A DNA stretch of 18,782 nucleotides. Source: CAYIHX01 sp964363305. GTDB taxonomy: Bacteria > Bdellovibrionota > UBA1018. Position numbers and translations under genes: made by a program. The notes beneath the pieces were generated by a model. It did not search any database. It was not told the DNA's origin and worked only from the letters and a program-made list of their open reading frames with translations. Shown here piece by piece: positions 6,368-16,268 of this stretch. Position 1 is the first letter of the stretch. Each line of letters begins with the position of its first letter. The stretch lies in NCBI GenBank assembly GCA_964363305.1, contig CAYIHX010000065.1:1-18782 (forward strand), in the 5' to 3' direction.

Positions 6368-9300
6368 TTGGGCATCTTGCGACGTTCTACCGATCTGCTG
6401 AGTGAGAATCCGATTCGGGAAGAGATCTTCAGCGTTGAAAGGTTGGAGCAGTATGCAGCTTACTTGGCGGGCGAGCTTAAGGTCTCCAGTGTGCGGCAAC
6501 GCGGGCGATCGCTCGTGCCCGAGCTCAAGGCGAGCGGTCGGCAGCTGCTCAAATCTTACCTCGCGCTCGCGCAGGCGATTCGCAACAAGCTGACGGTTTC
6601 GCCTGCGGCGGGTTGGTTCGTTGACAACTTTCATATCGTGGAGGAGCAGCTCCGAGGAATCCGGCGCGATTTGCCCGCGGGCTACTACGATGAGTTGCCG
6701 AAGCTCTCGGGGGGGGCGCTCAAGGGTTATCCCCGCATCTACGCGATGTCGCTGGCCATGATCGCGCATAGTGATTGCCGGCTCGATGCGGATACGCTGA
6801 AGCGTTTTCTTGTTGCATACCAGCAGGTGGCGCCGTTGCAGATCGGCGAACTTTGGGGGGTGGCTATCACCCTGCGCATCGCGCTTGTGGAGCAACTCAA
6901 TCTTCTGGCGCTGTTGATCGTCAGCGCGCGCGGTAAACGAGAAGAGGCGGATGCGCTGGCGGACAAAATACTCGAGCAGGCCGCGCAGGTCCGAGGGGAT
7001 CCGGACCGCTTGGTGAGGACGTTGGAAACGGAGCTGGGTACGCCGGCGCAGTTTGATCGCTCCTGCCTGGTGCAGCTGATTCAGAGGCTTCGCGACCAGG
7101 ACCCTGACGTTTGGCCTGCTTTTGATTGGCTGGAGAAGCAGCTTCAGTCCTTGGGGACGAGCACGAGCAAGATCGTACAGTTCGAACATCATCGTCAGGC
7201 GGCGGCCCAGGTCACGGTGGGCAACATCATCTCGAGCATGCGCTTGCTTGCCGACCTCGATTGGCGGGATTTTTTCGAGAGCGTGAGCATCGTCGACCCG
7301 CTGTTGGCCCAGGATCCGGCTGGTGCGTATCTGCAAATGGAATTTGCCACTCGTGACCGTTACCGACACGTGGTCGAGCGGATCGCTCGGCGCTCGAAGG
7401 CCAGCGAGCTCGAGGTCATCAGGAGGGCTGTGAAGCTGGGCACTGTCGCGAAGGCGGCTCATCCGGAAGACTTGCGGCGTGCTCATGTCGGTTTCTATCT
7501 GGTGGGCGATGGATTGCGCGATCTCGAGCGGTCCTTTCAGTATCGTCCCCGTTTCGCGGAAGCTCTGCTGCGGACTGTTTTAAGGCATCCGACATGGGTC
7601 TACCTGGGGTCTCTGAGCGTGTTGACGTCATTGGCATCGATTCCGTTGGTCTACCTCGGCGCCTGGTGGGTGGCCCTCCTGGCATTGATTCCAGCCAGCG
7701 AAGTGGCGTTGAGTGTTTTGCATCATTACCTTACGTATTTTATCACTCCCCGGCCTTTGCCGAAGATGGACCTCGAAGGCGGCGTCCCGGAAGCTGCGAG
7801 CACGATGGTCGTGATTCCGACGTTATTCACTCAGCTGAGCGTGGTCAGAAGGCTGCTGGAGAGTCTTGAAGTGCAGTATCTCGCCAACCAGGACGCGCAT
7901 ATCTATTTTGCGCTGCTCGGTGATTTCGTCGATGGCGCGTCCGAATCGGCTCCGCTGGATTCGAGCCTGTTGGAGCTCGCGCAATCCGGGATCGATGAGT
8001 TGAATGAACGGTATAGCGCTCAAGGTGAAAAGCGATTCTATCTTTTTCACCGTTGCCGTCAGTGGAACGCCTCGGAAGAGAAGTGGATGGGGTGGGAGCG
8101 GAAGCGGGGCAAACTTCTGGAGTTTAATCGGTTGCTGCGGGGAGCTCAGGACACGACTTATCTGCAGCACCGGGCCGATCCTCGGCTTTTGGCTCGGATC
8201 AAGTATGTGATTACGCTGGATTCCGATACGCAATTGCCTCGGAACTGTGCTCGTCGGCTGATCGGTACGATCACTCATCCCCTGAATCAGCCACATTACT
8301 CGCCGCTAAAAAAGCGTGTGACGGAAGGGTATGGCATTCTCCAGCCCCGTATCAGCGTCTCCCTCGTCAGCGCGTCGAAGTCGCGGTTCGCCCGGATCTT
8401 TTCTGGAAACACGGGGCTCGACCCATACACCACTGCGGTGTCGGATGTTTACCAGGATTTGTTCTCGGAGGGCAGTTTTACCGGCAAGGGCCTTTACGTG
8501 GTTGATGCCTTCGAGATGGCGCTCGCCAATCGGGGGCCTGAGAACGCGGTCCTGAGCCATGATCTTTTCGAGGGTTCTTACGCGCGTTCAGCGCTGGTGA
8601 CGGACATTGAGCTTTTTGACGATTACCCCTCTGACTACGACACTTTTTCAAAGAGGCAACATCGCTGGGTGCGGGGCGATTGGCAGATCGCTCGGTGGAT
8701 CTTGCCCAGGGTGCCCGATGCTCAGGGTCGGCGGGTGCCGAACAATCTGAGCCTCATCTCCCGGTGGAAGATTTTCGATAATTTGAGGCGTAGTGCCGTA
8801 GCTCCGTTCACGTTGCTTTTTCTGGTGCTGGCCTGGACGCTTTTGCCTGGCTCGTCGGTGCTCTGGACGTTGGCGATTTTTGGAATGCTGGGTTTCCCAT
8901 TTTATTCACCCCTGAGTTTTTTTCGGTTTCGGAGTTTTTTCAGCGAAGCGCGGTGCCAGGTGGAACAGATCGCGTTGATGACGGCGTTCCTGCCTAGCCA
9001 GGCCTGGGTCCAGGTGGATGCGATTGTCCGGACTTTGTATCGGACGCTGATTTCAAAAAAACGGCTGCTGGAATGGGTCACCTTCGCACAGGTCGAGTAC
9101 GGGAAGAAAGAAGTGGGCAACTGGATGGTGGCGATCGGCCCCGAGCCCGTGTTGGCCATACTCAGCGCAGGCGCGGTTGCTTTTGTCCGTCCGTCCTCTT
9201 TGGGGCCCGCCGCTCCGTTTCTTGTGCTTTGGCTGGCGGCTCCGTTTCTTAAGGATTGGCTGCGCCAGAAACCCTTTGCCGCTCGCCGGCCGCTGGGCCT

Positions 9301-12300
9301 GGGCGAGATTCAGTCCTTTCGACGCTATGCTCGTCTCACCTGGCATTTTTTCGAGAAATTCGTGGTTCTGGAGGGGAACTGGATCGCGCCGGATAATTTT
9401 CAGGCGGATTCCAAGCCCGGAGTTGCTCATCGCGCGTCACCGACGAATATCGGCTTGCAGTTGCTCGCGACGCTTTCCGCCTATGATTTTGGCTATCTTG
9501 GGTTGCAGCAGCTCGTCGGGTATCTGGAACGGACTTTTCTCGCGATCGGCAAGTTGGAGAAGATGCATGGCCATCTCTTCAACTGGTACGATACGAAGAC
9601 GCTTGAGCCCCTTCGGCCGCAGTATATTTCAACGGTTGATAGCGGGAATCTCGCGGGCCATCTTCTGACGTTGAAACAGGCTTGTCTGGAGTTGGCTCGG
9701 CGGCCGCTTTTCAACACGAATGCGAAGGCGGGGCTGCACGATACTTTGCAGGTCGTTCTCGAACGAGCCCGTGAGCTGCGAGGGATGGCTCCCAGTTTGG
9801 GTGCCGTCTCATTGAAGCAGTTTCAGGTGCTGATCGAAGCGATGGTCTTGGACGCCCCGACCTTGAGCTGGGAAGAGCTGGGCGTGCGGTTAGTCGAGGC
9901 GGAAGACATTTTGAGCGCGCTCGCCGGCGAAGACGGAACCGGCGCTTTTTCAGAGACCCAGGCTTGGGTGACGCTTTCGGTCTATTTGGTGCGAGCGATG
10001 CGGGAGGATCTCACGCTCGTCGCCGGAACCCCGGCGGCCGCCGGGGTGATTTCACGGCTCCATGCTCTTGCCGGCCGTTGCGACGCGCTTGCGACGGGAA
10101 TGGATTTTCGTTTTCTGTTCGATGAGCACAGAAAGGTTTTCGTCATCGGCTATAACGTGACGGAAGGGCGTCGCGACAATTCCTATTACGATTTGCTTGC
10201 GTCGGAGGCGCGCCTGGCGAGTTTTGTCGCGATTGCCAAGGGTGACGTACCACAGGAGCACTGGTTTAGGCTTGGGCGGGCGCTGACCCCGGCTCGGGGC
10301 GGCCGCGCGCTCATCGCGTGGACGGCCACGATGTTCGAGTATCTGATGCCCGTACTGATCATGCGTCGGTACGCGGGGACTTTGCTCGATGAGACCTACG
10401 AGACCGTCGTAGCGCGACAGATTGAGTATGGCCTGCAACATGGCGTGCCGTGGGGGGTGTCCGAGGCGGGATACAACGCGCGCGACCTGAATCTGAGTTA
10501 TCAGTATGGACCGTTTGGAATTCCGGGTCTGGGGCTGAAGCGAGGTTTGAGTGATGACCTGGTGGTATCGCCCTATTCGTCCATCATCGCTTCGGTTATC
10601 GATCCCTGGGCTGCCCTCTCTAACTTGAAACGCCTCGAGAGCCTGGGCGCTCTCTCCATTTACGGGTTTTTCGAGGCTATCGACTACACGCCGGATCGGC
10701 TGCCGAAGAACCAGAAGAGCGTCATGATCAAATCCTTCATGGCGCATCATCAGGGGATGAGCCTGGTGTCGTTGGATAATTTGCTCAACCGGCAAGTCAT
10801 GCAGCGGCGGTTTCATGCGGAGCCGGTTGTTCAGGCGACTCAGTTGCTGCTCCAGGAGCGGATTCCAAGGCGTGTGGCGGTTCTATCACCACGAGCGGAA
10901 GAGGTGCATGCCGACGCGGCCCAGGGGTTTGTTTCAACCCCAAATCCCCGATTCTATCATGATGTAAATTCGCCGACGCCACGGACTCAACTGCTTTCGA
11001 ATGGCTCGTATACCGTTATGCTGACCTCGGCGGGGGCGGGGTATTCTCGGCGTGGCGGCCTCGGCGTGAATCGATGGCGGGAGGATCTGACACGCGACCA
11101 TTGGGGCCATTTTTTTTACATTCGGAATCGCGGTACGGGGAAATTCTGGTCGACTAGTTACCAGCCGACATTGGTACCGTCGGATGTCTATGAGGTGACT
11201 TTCGCTGAGGACAAAGTCGAGTACTGGCGCCGCGACGCCGGTGTTTTGAGTCATACGGAGGTGTTGGTTTCTCCGGAGGATGACGTAGAACTGCGGCGTA
11301 TCTCTTTGACCAATAACTCGGACGAAAGCTGCGAGTTTGACGTGACGAGCTTCATGGAGGTCACCTTGGCAAGGCCGGAGGATGATTCCGCTCACCCCGC
11401 CTTCAGTAATCTGTTCGTGCAGACGGAGTTTGTCGCCGAGGAGAGCGCGCTCCTGGCTACGCGCCGCCGCCGCTCCGGCGCGGAGCGCCCGGTCTGGGGT
11501 TTTCATGTCGTCGTGACGGAAGGCGAGACGCGCGGGTCGGTGCAGTACGAAACGGATCGCGCCCGTTTTATTGGGCGCGGGCATAGCGCGAGCGACCCGC
11601 TGGCGATCACCCAGGACCGGCCGCTTTCGAATACGGTGGGATCCGTCCTCGATCCGATTTTCTCTCTGCGAGCGACGGTGTGTATCGGAGTCGGAGAGAC
11701 CGTGCGTGTTTGCTTCGCGACCGGGGTGGCCGATAGCCGGGAAGACGCTTTGCGGTTGGCGGATAAATACCATGATATCCATATTTTCGGACGTGAGGCC
11801 GATATCGCGTGGACTCAGTCACAGGTGCAGCTTCGCCATCTAAATATTCCGATGGATCGTGCGCATACATTTCAGCGGCTCGCGGGGCGCGTGATTTTTT
11901 CAGATCCGACGTTCCGGCCGCGCTCCCATCTTCTTTCCTTGAACCAGAAGACCCAGGCGAACCTGTGGGCCTATGGGATCAGTGGCGATGTTCCGATCAT
12001 CCTGATGCGGATCAGCGACGAAAAAGACGTGGCCATGGTTCGAGAGCTTTTGCATGGGCACGAGTATCTGCGCCTTAAGGGTCTTGCTATCGATCTGGTG
12101 ATTCTGAATGAACGGGCGTCGAGCTACATTCAATCGCTCCAAGAGGAGCTGCAACGGCAGATTCGCATGAGCGGCTCGCAGGCGTTGGTCGACAAGCCAG
12201 GCGGGGTTTTCATTCGGCGTGCCGATATCATGCCGGAGGAAGACGTGACGTTGCTCAAGACCGTTGCGCGTATCACGCTGACGGCAGCCCAGGGGACATT

Positions 12301-14818
12301 GGATGAGCAGCTTCGGCGGCGTGTCGCCGAAAATGAGTTTCCAGGGCCGTTGTTACCGACGATCGGGAAACGGAGTCATCTGACGACCCCCGTGGAAGGC
12401 CCCTTCGTGCACTTCTTCAATGGCTTGGGTGGGTTTACGGATGGCGGGCGCAACTATGTCGTCACGTTGCACGAGGGGCAGTGGACGCCAGCACCGTGGA
12501 TCAATGTCATCGCGAATGACCGGGATTTCGGATTCCTGATTTCGGAGTCGGGCGCAGGTTACACCTGGTCGGAGAACAGCCGCGAAAACCGTCTCACGAG
12601 CTGGTCGAACGATCCCATCACGGATCCGGTAAGCGAGGCTTTATATATTCGAGATGAAGAGAGCGGCGAGTATTGGACGCCGACGCCGCAGCCGATTCGG
12701 GAGCGAGAGGCTTACGTTGTTCGGCACGGGCAAGGGTACTCTCAGTTCGAACATACCAGCCATGGCATCGTTCAGGAGCTGGTTGTTTTTGTTCCCGTGG
12801 CGGAGCACGCGGCTCCCGTTAAGGTGAGTCGGCTACGGTTGAAAAATATTGATTCTCGGGCGAGGCGCCTGTCGGTCACCAGCTATGTGGAGTGGGTACT
12901 GGGCTTTCAACGTGGAACGTCCGCGCCCACGGTGATTACGGAGCTCGACGAGGCGACGGGCGCGATTTTTTCTCGGAATCCCTACAATAATGAGTTTGCT
13001 CCGCGCGTGGCGTTCACCGACATCAGTGAACGGGAGCGGTCCTTTACCTGTGATCGCGCTGAATTTCTGGGACGTAATGGCAGTCCGGCGCACCCCGCAA
13101 GTCTCGAGCGAGTCGGACTGTCGGGCCGCTGCGGGGCGGGGTTCGATCCGTGCGGGGCGTTTCAGGCTGCGTTCACTCTCGCGCCGGGCGAGGAGCGGGA
13201 GATCATCGTCTTGCTTGGACAGGCCGACAGCGCGGAGGAGGCGCGTCGGTTGACGCTTCAGTATCGCTCTCCCGTCGCGGTCAAGAACGCGTTCGAGCAG
13301 GTAGATGGTTTTTGGGATCGGGTGCTTGGGGCGATCGAGGTGCGGACGCCAGATCGGGCCATGAACACGTTGATGAATCGCTGGCTGGTTTACCAGACGC
13401 TTTCCTGCCGGATTTGGGCACGCTCGGCGTTTTATCAATCCGGTGGGGCTTATGGGTTCCGAGATCAATTGCAGGATGTGATGGCGCTGGTCTATGCACA
13501 GCCCCTGATCGCCCGCGCGCAGCTCTTGCGAGCGGCGCAACGGCAGTTTCGCGAAGGTGATGTTCAGCACTGGTGGCATCCACCGACGGGACGGGGCGTG
13601 CGGACGCGCATTTCAGATGACTTGCTTTGGCTGCCTTTTGTCACGAGTTTCTATGTGAATGTGACCGGGGATCGCTCAGTGCTGGATGAGACCGTGCCGT
13701 TCATCGAGGGCCCGGAGCTTGCCATCGGGGTGGATGACGCTTACACCACGCCTGCGACGTCGAAGGAGCAGGGGACTCTTTTCGAGCATTGCGCGCGCGC
13801 GCTGGATCGCAGCTTGAAGACGGGCAAGCACGGGTTACCGCTGATGGGCTCCGGTGATTGGAACGACGGGATGAACCGGGTGGGTCACGAGGGAACCGGC
13901 GAGAGCGTGTGGCTGGGCTGGTTTCTGATGACGACCTTGAAACGGTTTCTGCCGATCTGTGAGCAGCGCGGCCAGTCGGAACGTGTTCAGCGCTACCGAG
14001 CGCACGGTGCCCAGCTGAAGGCGGCGATCGAGGAGCAGGCCTGGGATGGTGATTGGTACCGTCGGGCCTTTTTCGACAACGGTGATTCTTTGGGGTCTGC
14101 CAGCAATGAAGAGTGCCGCATCGATTCGATCGTGCAGTCTTGGGCGGTGCTGTCGGGCATCGGAGATCCGAGTCGGGCCGCGCGGGCGATGGGCGCCGTG
14201 GACGAGCATCTCGTGCATCGCGGGGATGGTCTAGTGAAGCTATTTACTCCGCCCTTTGATCGGAGCGCGATGGACCCGGGCTATATCAAGGGCTATGTTC
14301 CCGGTGTTCGGGAAAACGGAGGTCAGTATACTCACGCCGCCATTTGGGCGATGATGGCCTACGCCGAGTTGGGTGACGGGGACCGAGCCGCCGAGCTCTA
14401 TGCGTTGCTCAATCCGATCAATCACGCATCGACCCGGGCCGGGATGCATAAGTACAAGGTCGAGCCCTACGTCGTGGCGGCGGATGTGTACGGAATGTCA
14501 CCGCATGTGGGCCGGGGGGGCTGGACTTGGTATACCGGGTCGGCGAGCTGGATGTACCGAGCCGGCCTGGAATCGATTCTGGGCTTTGAGCTGCGGGGGG
14601 ATCAGTTGCGGATTAAGCCGTGCATTCCCAAGCATTGGCCGGGGTTTGAGCTGATCTACCGGCGGCGGACCACGGAATATCATATCATCGTGACCAATAT
14701 TGGCGAACAGGGCAAAGTCGGCGAGGCGCGGATTCATCTGGATCATATCCTTCTCGCTACAGCGCACATTCCGCTGGTGGACGACGGGCAGATCCACTCG
14801 GTTCGAATTCAGCTTTGA
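6368..14818 (+). CDS. Cyclic beta-1,2-glucan synthase (NdvB/ChvB/Cgs type)
   Basis: A 2816-residue inner-membrane enzyme that builds periplasmic cyclic beta-1,2-glucan from UDP-glucose; rhizobial NdvB and Brucella Cgs are of similar size. The order is: a soluble N-terminal region (PIREEIFSVERLEQ); membrane segments near 408-460, 811-846 and 927-961; between them a GT84 glycosyltransferase with DSD (618-620) in YVITLDSDTQLP and the QHRW motif (764-767). Next comes a glycoamylase-like cyclisation domain (about 1270-1490, PF10091; known from Cgs work as GH189), with FMAHHQGMSL and GVSEAGYNARD. Two beta-sandwich regions follow (about 1525-1780 and 2000-2300), then a GH94 phosphorylase-like barrel with MGSGDWNDGM (Asp2497, Asp2500), thought to set chain length. 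The TTG start at 6368 has no ribosome site. The frame is open from 6308, where AGGGGG (6320-6325) lies 6 nt before an ATT codon (6332). No glucan exporter (NdvA/ChvA) gene is present here. Confidence 0.95.
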   Translation: MGILRRSTDLLSENPIREEIFSVERLEQYAAYLAGELKVSSVRQRGRSLVPELKASGRQLLKSYLALAQAIRNKLTVSPAAGWFVDNFHIVEEQLRGIRRDLPAGYYDELPKLSGGALKGYPRIYAMSLAMIAHSDCRLDADTLKRFLVAYQQVAPLQIGELWGVAITLRIALVEQLNLLALLIVSARGKREEADALADKILEQAAQVRGDPDRLVRTLETELGTPAQFDRSCLVQLIQRLRDQDPDVWPAFDWLEKQLQSLGTSTSKIVQFEHHRQAAAQVTVGNIISSMRLLADLDWRDFFESVSIVDPLLAQDPAGAYLQMEFATRDRYRHVVERIARRSKASELEVIRRAVKLGTVAKAAHPEDLRRAHVGFYLVGDGLRDLERSFQYRPRFAEALLRTVLRHPTWVYLGSLSVLTSLASIPLVYLGAWWVALLALIPASEVALSVLHHYLTYFITPRPLPKMDLEGGVPEAASTMVVIPTLFTQLSVVRRLLESLEVQYLANQDAHIYFALLGDFVDGASESAPLDSSLLELAQSGIDELNERYSAQGEKRFYLFHRCRQWNASEEKWMGWERKRGKLLEFNRLLRGAQDTTYLQHRADPRLLARIKYVITLDSDTQLPRNCARRLIGTITHPLNQPHYSPLKKRVTEGYGILQPRISVSLVSASKSRFARIFSGNTGLDPYTTAVSDVYQDLFSEGSFTGKGLYVVDAFEMALANRGPENAVLSHDLFEGSYARSALVTDIELFDDYPSDYDTFSKRQHRWVRGDWQIARWILPRVPDAQGRRVPNNLSLISRWKIFDNLRRSAVAPFTLLFLVLAWTLLPGSSVLWTLAIFGMLGFPFYSPLSFFRFRSFFSEARCQVEQIALMTAFLPSQAWVQVDAIVRTLYRTLISKKRLLEWVTFAQVEYGKKEVGNWMVAIGPEPVLAILSAGAVAFVRPSSLGPAAPFLVLWLAAPFLKDWLRQKPFAARRPLGLGEIQSFRRYARLTWHFFEKFVVLEGNWIAPDNFQADSKPGVAHRASPTNIGLQLLATLSAYDFGYLGLQQLVGYLERTFLAIGKLEKMHGHLFNWYDTKTLEPLRPQYISTVDSGNLAGHLLTLKQACLELARRPLFNTNAKAGLHDTLQVVLERARELRGMAPSLGAVSLKQFQVLIEAMVLDAPTLSWEELGVRLVEAEDILSALAGEDGTGAFSETQAWVTLSVYLVRAMREDLTLVAGTPAAAGVISRLHALAGRCDALATGMDFRFLFDEHRKVFVIGYNVTEGRRDNSYYDLLASEARLASFVAIAKGDVPQEHWFRLGRALTPARGGRALIAWTATMFEYLMPVLIMRRYAGTLLDETYETVVARQIEYGLQHGVPWGVSEAGYNARDLNLSYQYGPFGIPGLGLKRGLSDDLVVSPYSSIIASVIDPWAALSNLKRLESLGALSIYGFFEAIDYTPDRLPKNQKSVMIKSFMAHHQGMSLVSLDNLLNRQVMQRRFHAEPVVQATQLLLQERIPRRVAVLSPRAEEVHADAAQGFVSTPNPRFYHDVNSPTPRTQLLSNGSYTVMLTSAGAGYSRRGGLGVNRWREDLTRDHWGHFFYIRNRGTGKFWSTSYQPTLVPSDVYEVTFAEDKVEYWRRDAGVLSHTEVLVSPEDDVELRRISLTNNSDESCEFDVTSFMEVTLARPEDDSAHPAFSNLFVQTEFVAEESALLATRRRRSGAERPVWGFHVVVTEGETRGSVQYETDRARFIGRGHSASDPLAITQDRPLSNTVGSVLDPIFSLRATVCIGVGETVRVCFATGVADSREDALRLADKYHDIHIFGREADIAWTQSQVQLRHLNIPMDRAHTFQRLAGRVIFSDPTFRPRSHLLSLNQKTQANLWAYGISGDVPIILMRISDEKDVAMVRELLHGHEYLRLKGLAIDLVILNERASSYIQSLQEELQRQIRMSGSQALVDKPGGVFIRRADIMPEEDVTLLKTVARITLTAAQGTLDEQLRRRVAENEFPGPLLPTIGKRSHLTTPVEGPFVHFFNGLGGFTDGGRNYVVTLHEGQWTPAPWINVIANDRDFGFLISESGAGYTWSENSRENRLTSWSNDPITDPVSEALYIRDEESGEYWTPTPQPIREREAYVVRHGQGYSQFEHTSHGIVQELVVFVPVAEHAAPVKVSRLRLKNIDSRARRLSVTSYVEWVLGFQRGTSAPTVITELDEATGAIFSRNPYNNEFAPRVAFTDISERERSFTCDRAEFLGRNGSPAHPASLERVGLSGRCGAGFDPCGAFQAAFTLAPGEEREIIVLLGQADSAEEARRLTLQYRSPVAVKNAFEQVDGFWDRVLGAIEVRTPDRAMNTLMNRWLVYQTLSCRIWARSAFYQSGGAYGFRDQLQDVMALVYAQPLIARAQLLRAAQRQFREGDVQHWWHPPTGRGVRTRISDDLLWLPFVTSFYVNVTGDRSVLDETVPFIEGPELAIGVDDAYTTPATSKEQGTLFEHCARALDRSLKTGKHGLPLMGSGDWNDGMNRVGHEGTGESVWLGWFLMTTLKRFLPICEQRGQSERVQRYRAHGAQLKAAIEEQAWDGDWYRRAFFDNGDSLGSASNEECRIDSIVQSWAVLSGIGDPSRAARAMGAVDEHLVHRGDGLVKLFTPPFDRSAMDPGYIKGYVPGVRENGGQYTHAAIWAMMAYAELGDGDRAAELYALLNPINHASTRAGMHKYKVEPYVVAADVYGMSPHVGRGGWTWYTGSASWMYRAGLESILGFELRGDQLRIKPCIPKHWPGFELIYRRRTTEYHIIVTNIGEQGKVGEARIHLDHILLATAHIPLVDDGQIHSVRIQL

Positions 14819-14841
14819 GTACGTGTATGAACGCAGGCTGG

Positions 14842-14934
14842 CGCGCTTCAAGGCGCGAGAATCGTAGAGGAAAAGACACGGCCATCCTGGCGAAGGAAGT
14901 CTTTTCCTCTACGATTCTCGCGCCTTGGAGCGCG
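14842..14934. repeat. Very long hairpin (36-nt arms) after the glucan synthase gene
   Basis: Arms 14842-14877 and 14899-14934 are complementary over all 36 positions, with one T/G pair that an RNA would form as a G-U wobble. The 21-nt loop contains a further 4-bp stem (GCCA 14881-14884 with TGGC 14888-14891). It begins 23 bp after the glucan synthase stop. There is no U-run after the right arm. It may end or stabilise the glucan synthase transcript, or be a miniature inverted-repeat element; no target duplication was seen. Confidence 0.85.
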
Positions 14935-15047
14935 TCACTTCTCCTGCATACACACTCAAAGGGGGCAGTTTATATTTGTTGTGTTTCGTATAAACCGAGT
15001 CAACTAATGATGGAATTATATTGTACTTTTGTGTATTAATTTGAGCG

Positions 15048-16268
15048 ATGTTGTCTCTTCTCTTGGCACTCACTCTGGCTCAATTTTCCGCTTTCGCGGA
15101 CTCCGGCATTTTCAAGAATTTTTTTGTCAACTCGGTTCGCCGCGACCCATTGGCCGGAGAAATGCACAGAATTCTTTCGGTACGAAACGCAGGAAGAGGG
15201 GCTTGCAGCGGGTTTTTTGTCGCAAATCGGGAGGGGCGATTTTTTCTCGGTTCGGCGCGGCATTGTTTCAACTGGGACGTTACGACGGCATGCCGGGAAG
15301 ACACCATTCGAGTCACGGGAGTGGGCGAAACGCCGCTCTCCTTTGAGGGGCGTTGTCACGCAGTGATTGCGGCGACGCGCGCGGACGACTTCGCCATCAT
15401 CGAGCTGGATCTCTTCGATCGCGACGGCAAGCCCGCTAATCGTGCGCTCAACGCTTTGATTCGGAGGGAATACACCTTCTTGAAACTAGCCGGGTACATG
15501 GCGCCCACCTGGTTCAGGCTTCAGATGCTGGGACTCCCAGTGGATCGAGAGCGGCGTGGTCGCCCCACGGTTTCAGAGAACTGTTGGGTTCTCGGGCCGG
15601 AGGCCCAAACCGTCAGAGACGCCATAGGGCCGACTGCCGTCTCCGCTTATGACCGCGAAAACCCGACGCCACCGAGGACTCCTGTTCAGGTTCAGGCGAA
15701 TGTCGACCTGAGGCAAACGGTTCGTCCCTATAACTGCTCGGTGTACGGCGGCAATAGCGGTGGACCGATTCTGATTGAGAACACCCTTGACGTGATCGGC
15801 CTGCCGTTTACTTATTGGCCCAATCTTTATACCCCGGTTCCGGCTCTCGGTGCCCACTCTTTCGAGGAGCTCGCGGGCTTCGTCGGCAGAAACCGAGGGA
15901 CTCTTGTTTCCCACGGCATTACCGTGTCAGGAGACCTGGCCAGAACGGGCGGAACTTTCGCCTTCTTGAATACTCTTCCCGTCGGCTCCCATTTTCGGCG
16001 CGCGACTTCCGGGTGCGATTTAGAAATGGGGCCGCGGGACGCGAACGGAACCTTGACGACGATTGACCGCGACCTTGACGGTTCCGGGGATTGCCATTCG
16101 GTGGGTCAGACCGCTGAATGGAAATGCGAAACAGACGCTGGGTTTCATTTCTGTTTGCGGCAACGAGGTTCGGAATATTCTTTCATCCATCGCATTTCGG
16201 GTGAGCCCACGGGCTCCTTTTCGGTCGCTGGGACCGGGGGCCCGTCCGTAGTTTATCAACGTGAGTGA
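15048..16268 (+). CDS. Exported trypsin-like (S1/PA clan) serine protease
   Basis: 406 residues. The catalytic triad is visible: His72 in GSARHCF, Asp114 in DDFAIIELD, and Ser237 in YGGNSGGP. Disulphide-type cysteines flank these motifs (ACSGFF, RHCF, NCSVYGG). The N-terminus MLSLLLALTLAQFSAFA|DS is a signal peptide but carries no Arg or Lys in its n-region, which is unusual; an in-frame TGA (15042-15044) just upstream excludes an earlier start. The protease domain ends near residue 290. It is followed by about 110 residues with five cysteines and Asp/Gly-rich segments (IDRDLDGSGDCHSV), perhaps a substrate- or wall-binding domain. It probably acts outside the cell or in the periplasm; its substrate is unknown. 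The spacer upstream is AT-rich with TATA-like hexamers but no convincing -35/-10 pair. The 3' end overlaps the convergent DUF1003 gene by 13 nt. Confidence 0.85.
   Translation: MLSLLLALTLAQFSAFADSGIFKNFFVNSVRRDPLAGEMHRILSVRNAGRGACSGFFVANREGRFFLGSARHCFNWDVTTACREDTIRVTGVGETPLSFEGRCHAVIAATRADDFAIIELDLFDRDGKPANRALNALIRREYTFLKLAGYMAPTWFRLQMLGLPVDRERRGRPTVSENCWVLGPEAQTVRDAIGPTAVSAYDRENPTPPRTPVQVQANVDLRQTVRPYNCSVYGGNSGGPILIENTLDVIGLPFTYWPNLYTPVPALGAHSFEELAGFVGRNRGTLVSHGITVSGDLARTGGTFAFLNTLPVGSHFRRATSGCDLEMGPRDANGTLTTIDRDLDGSGDCHSVGQTAEWKCETDAGFHFCLRQRGSEYSFIHRISGEPTGSFSVAGTGGPSVVYQRE

Noticed and set aside
6344..7486. 380-codon open frame on the minus strand
   Set aside because: It lies antisense to the N-terminal part of the glucan synthase. 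Its product is Arg/His/Gln-rich with no domain, typical of a shadow frame in GC-rich coding DNA.
14842..14934. Integron attC site or CRISPR remnant
   Set aside because: The arms are continuous, without the bulges and core sites of attC, and there is no integrase or cassette. There is only one inverted pair, not spaced direct repeats.
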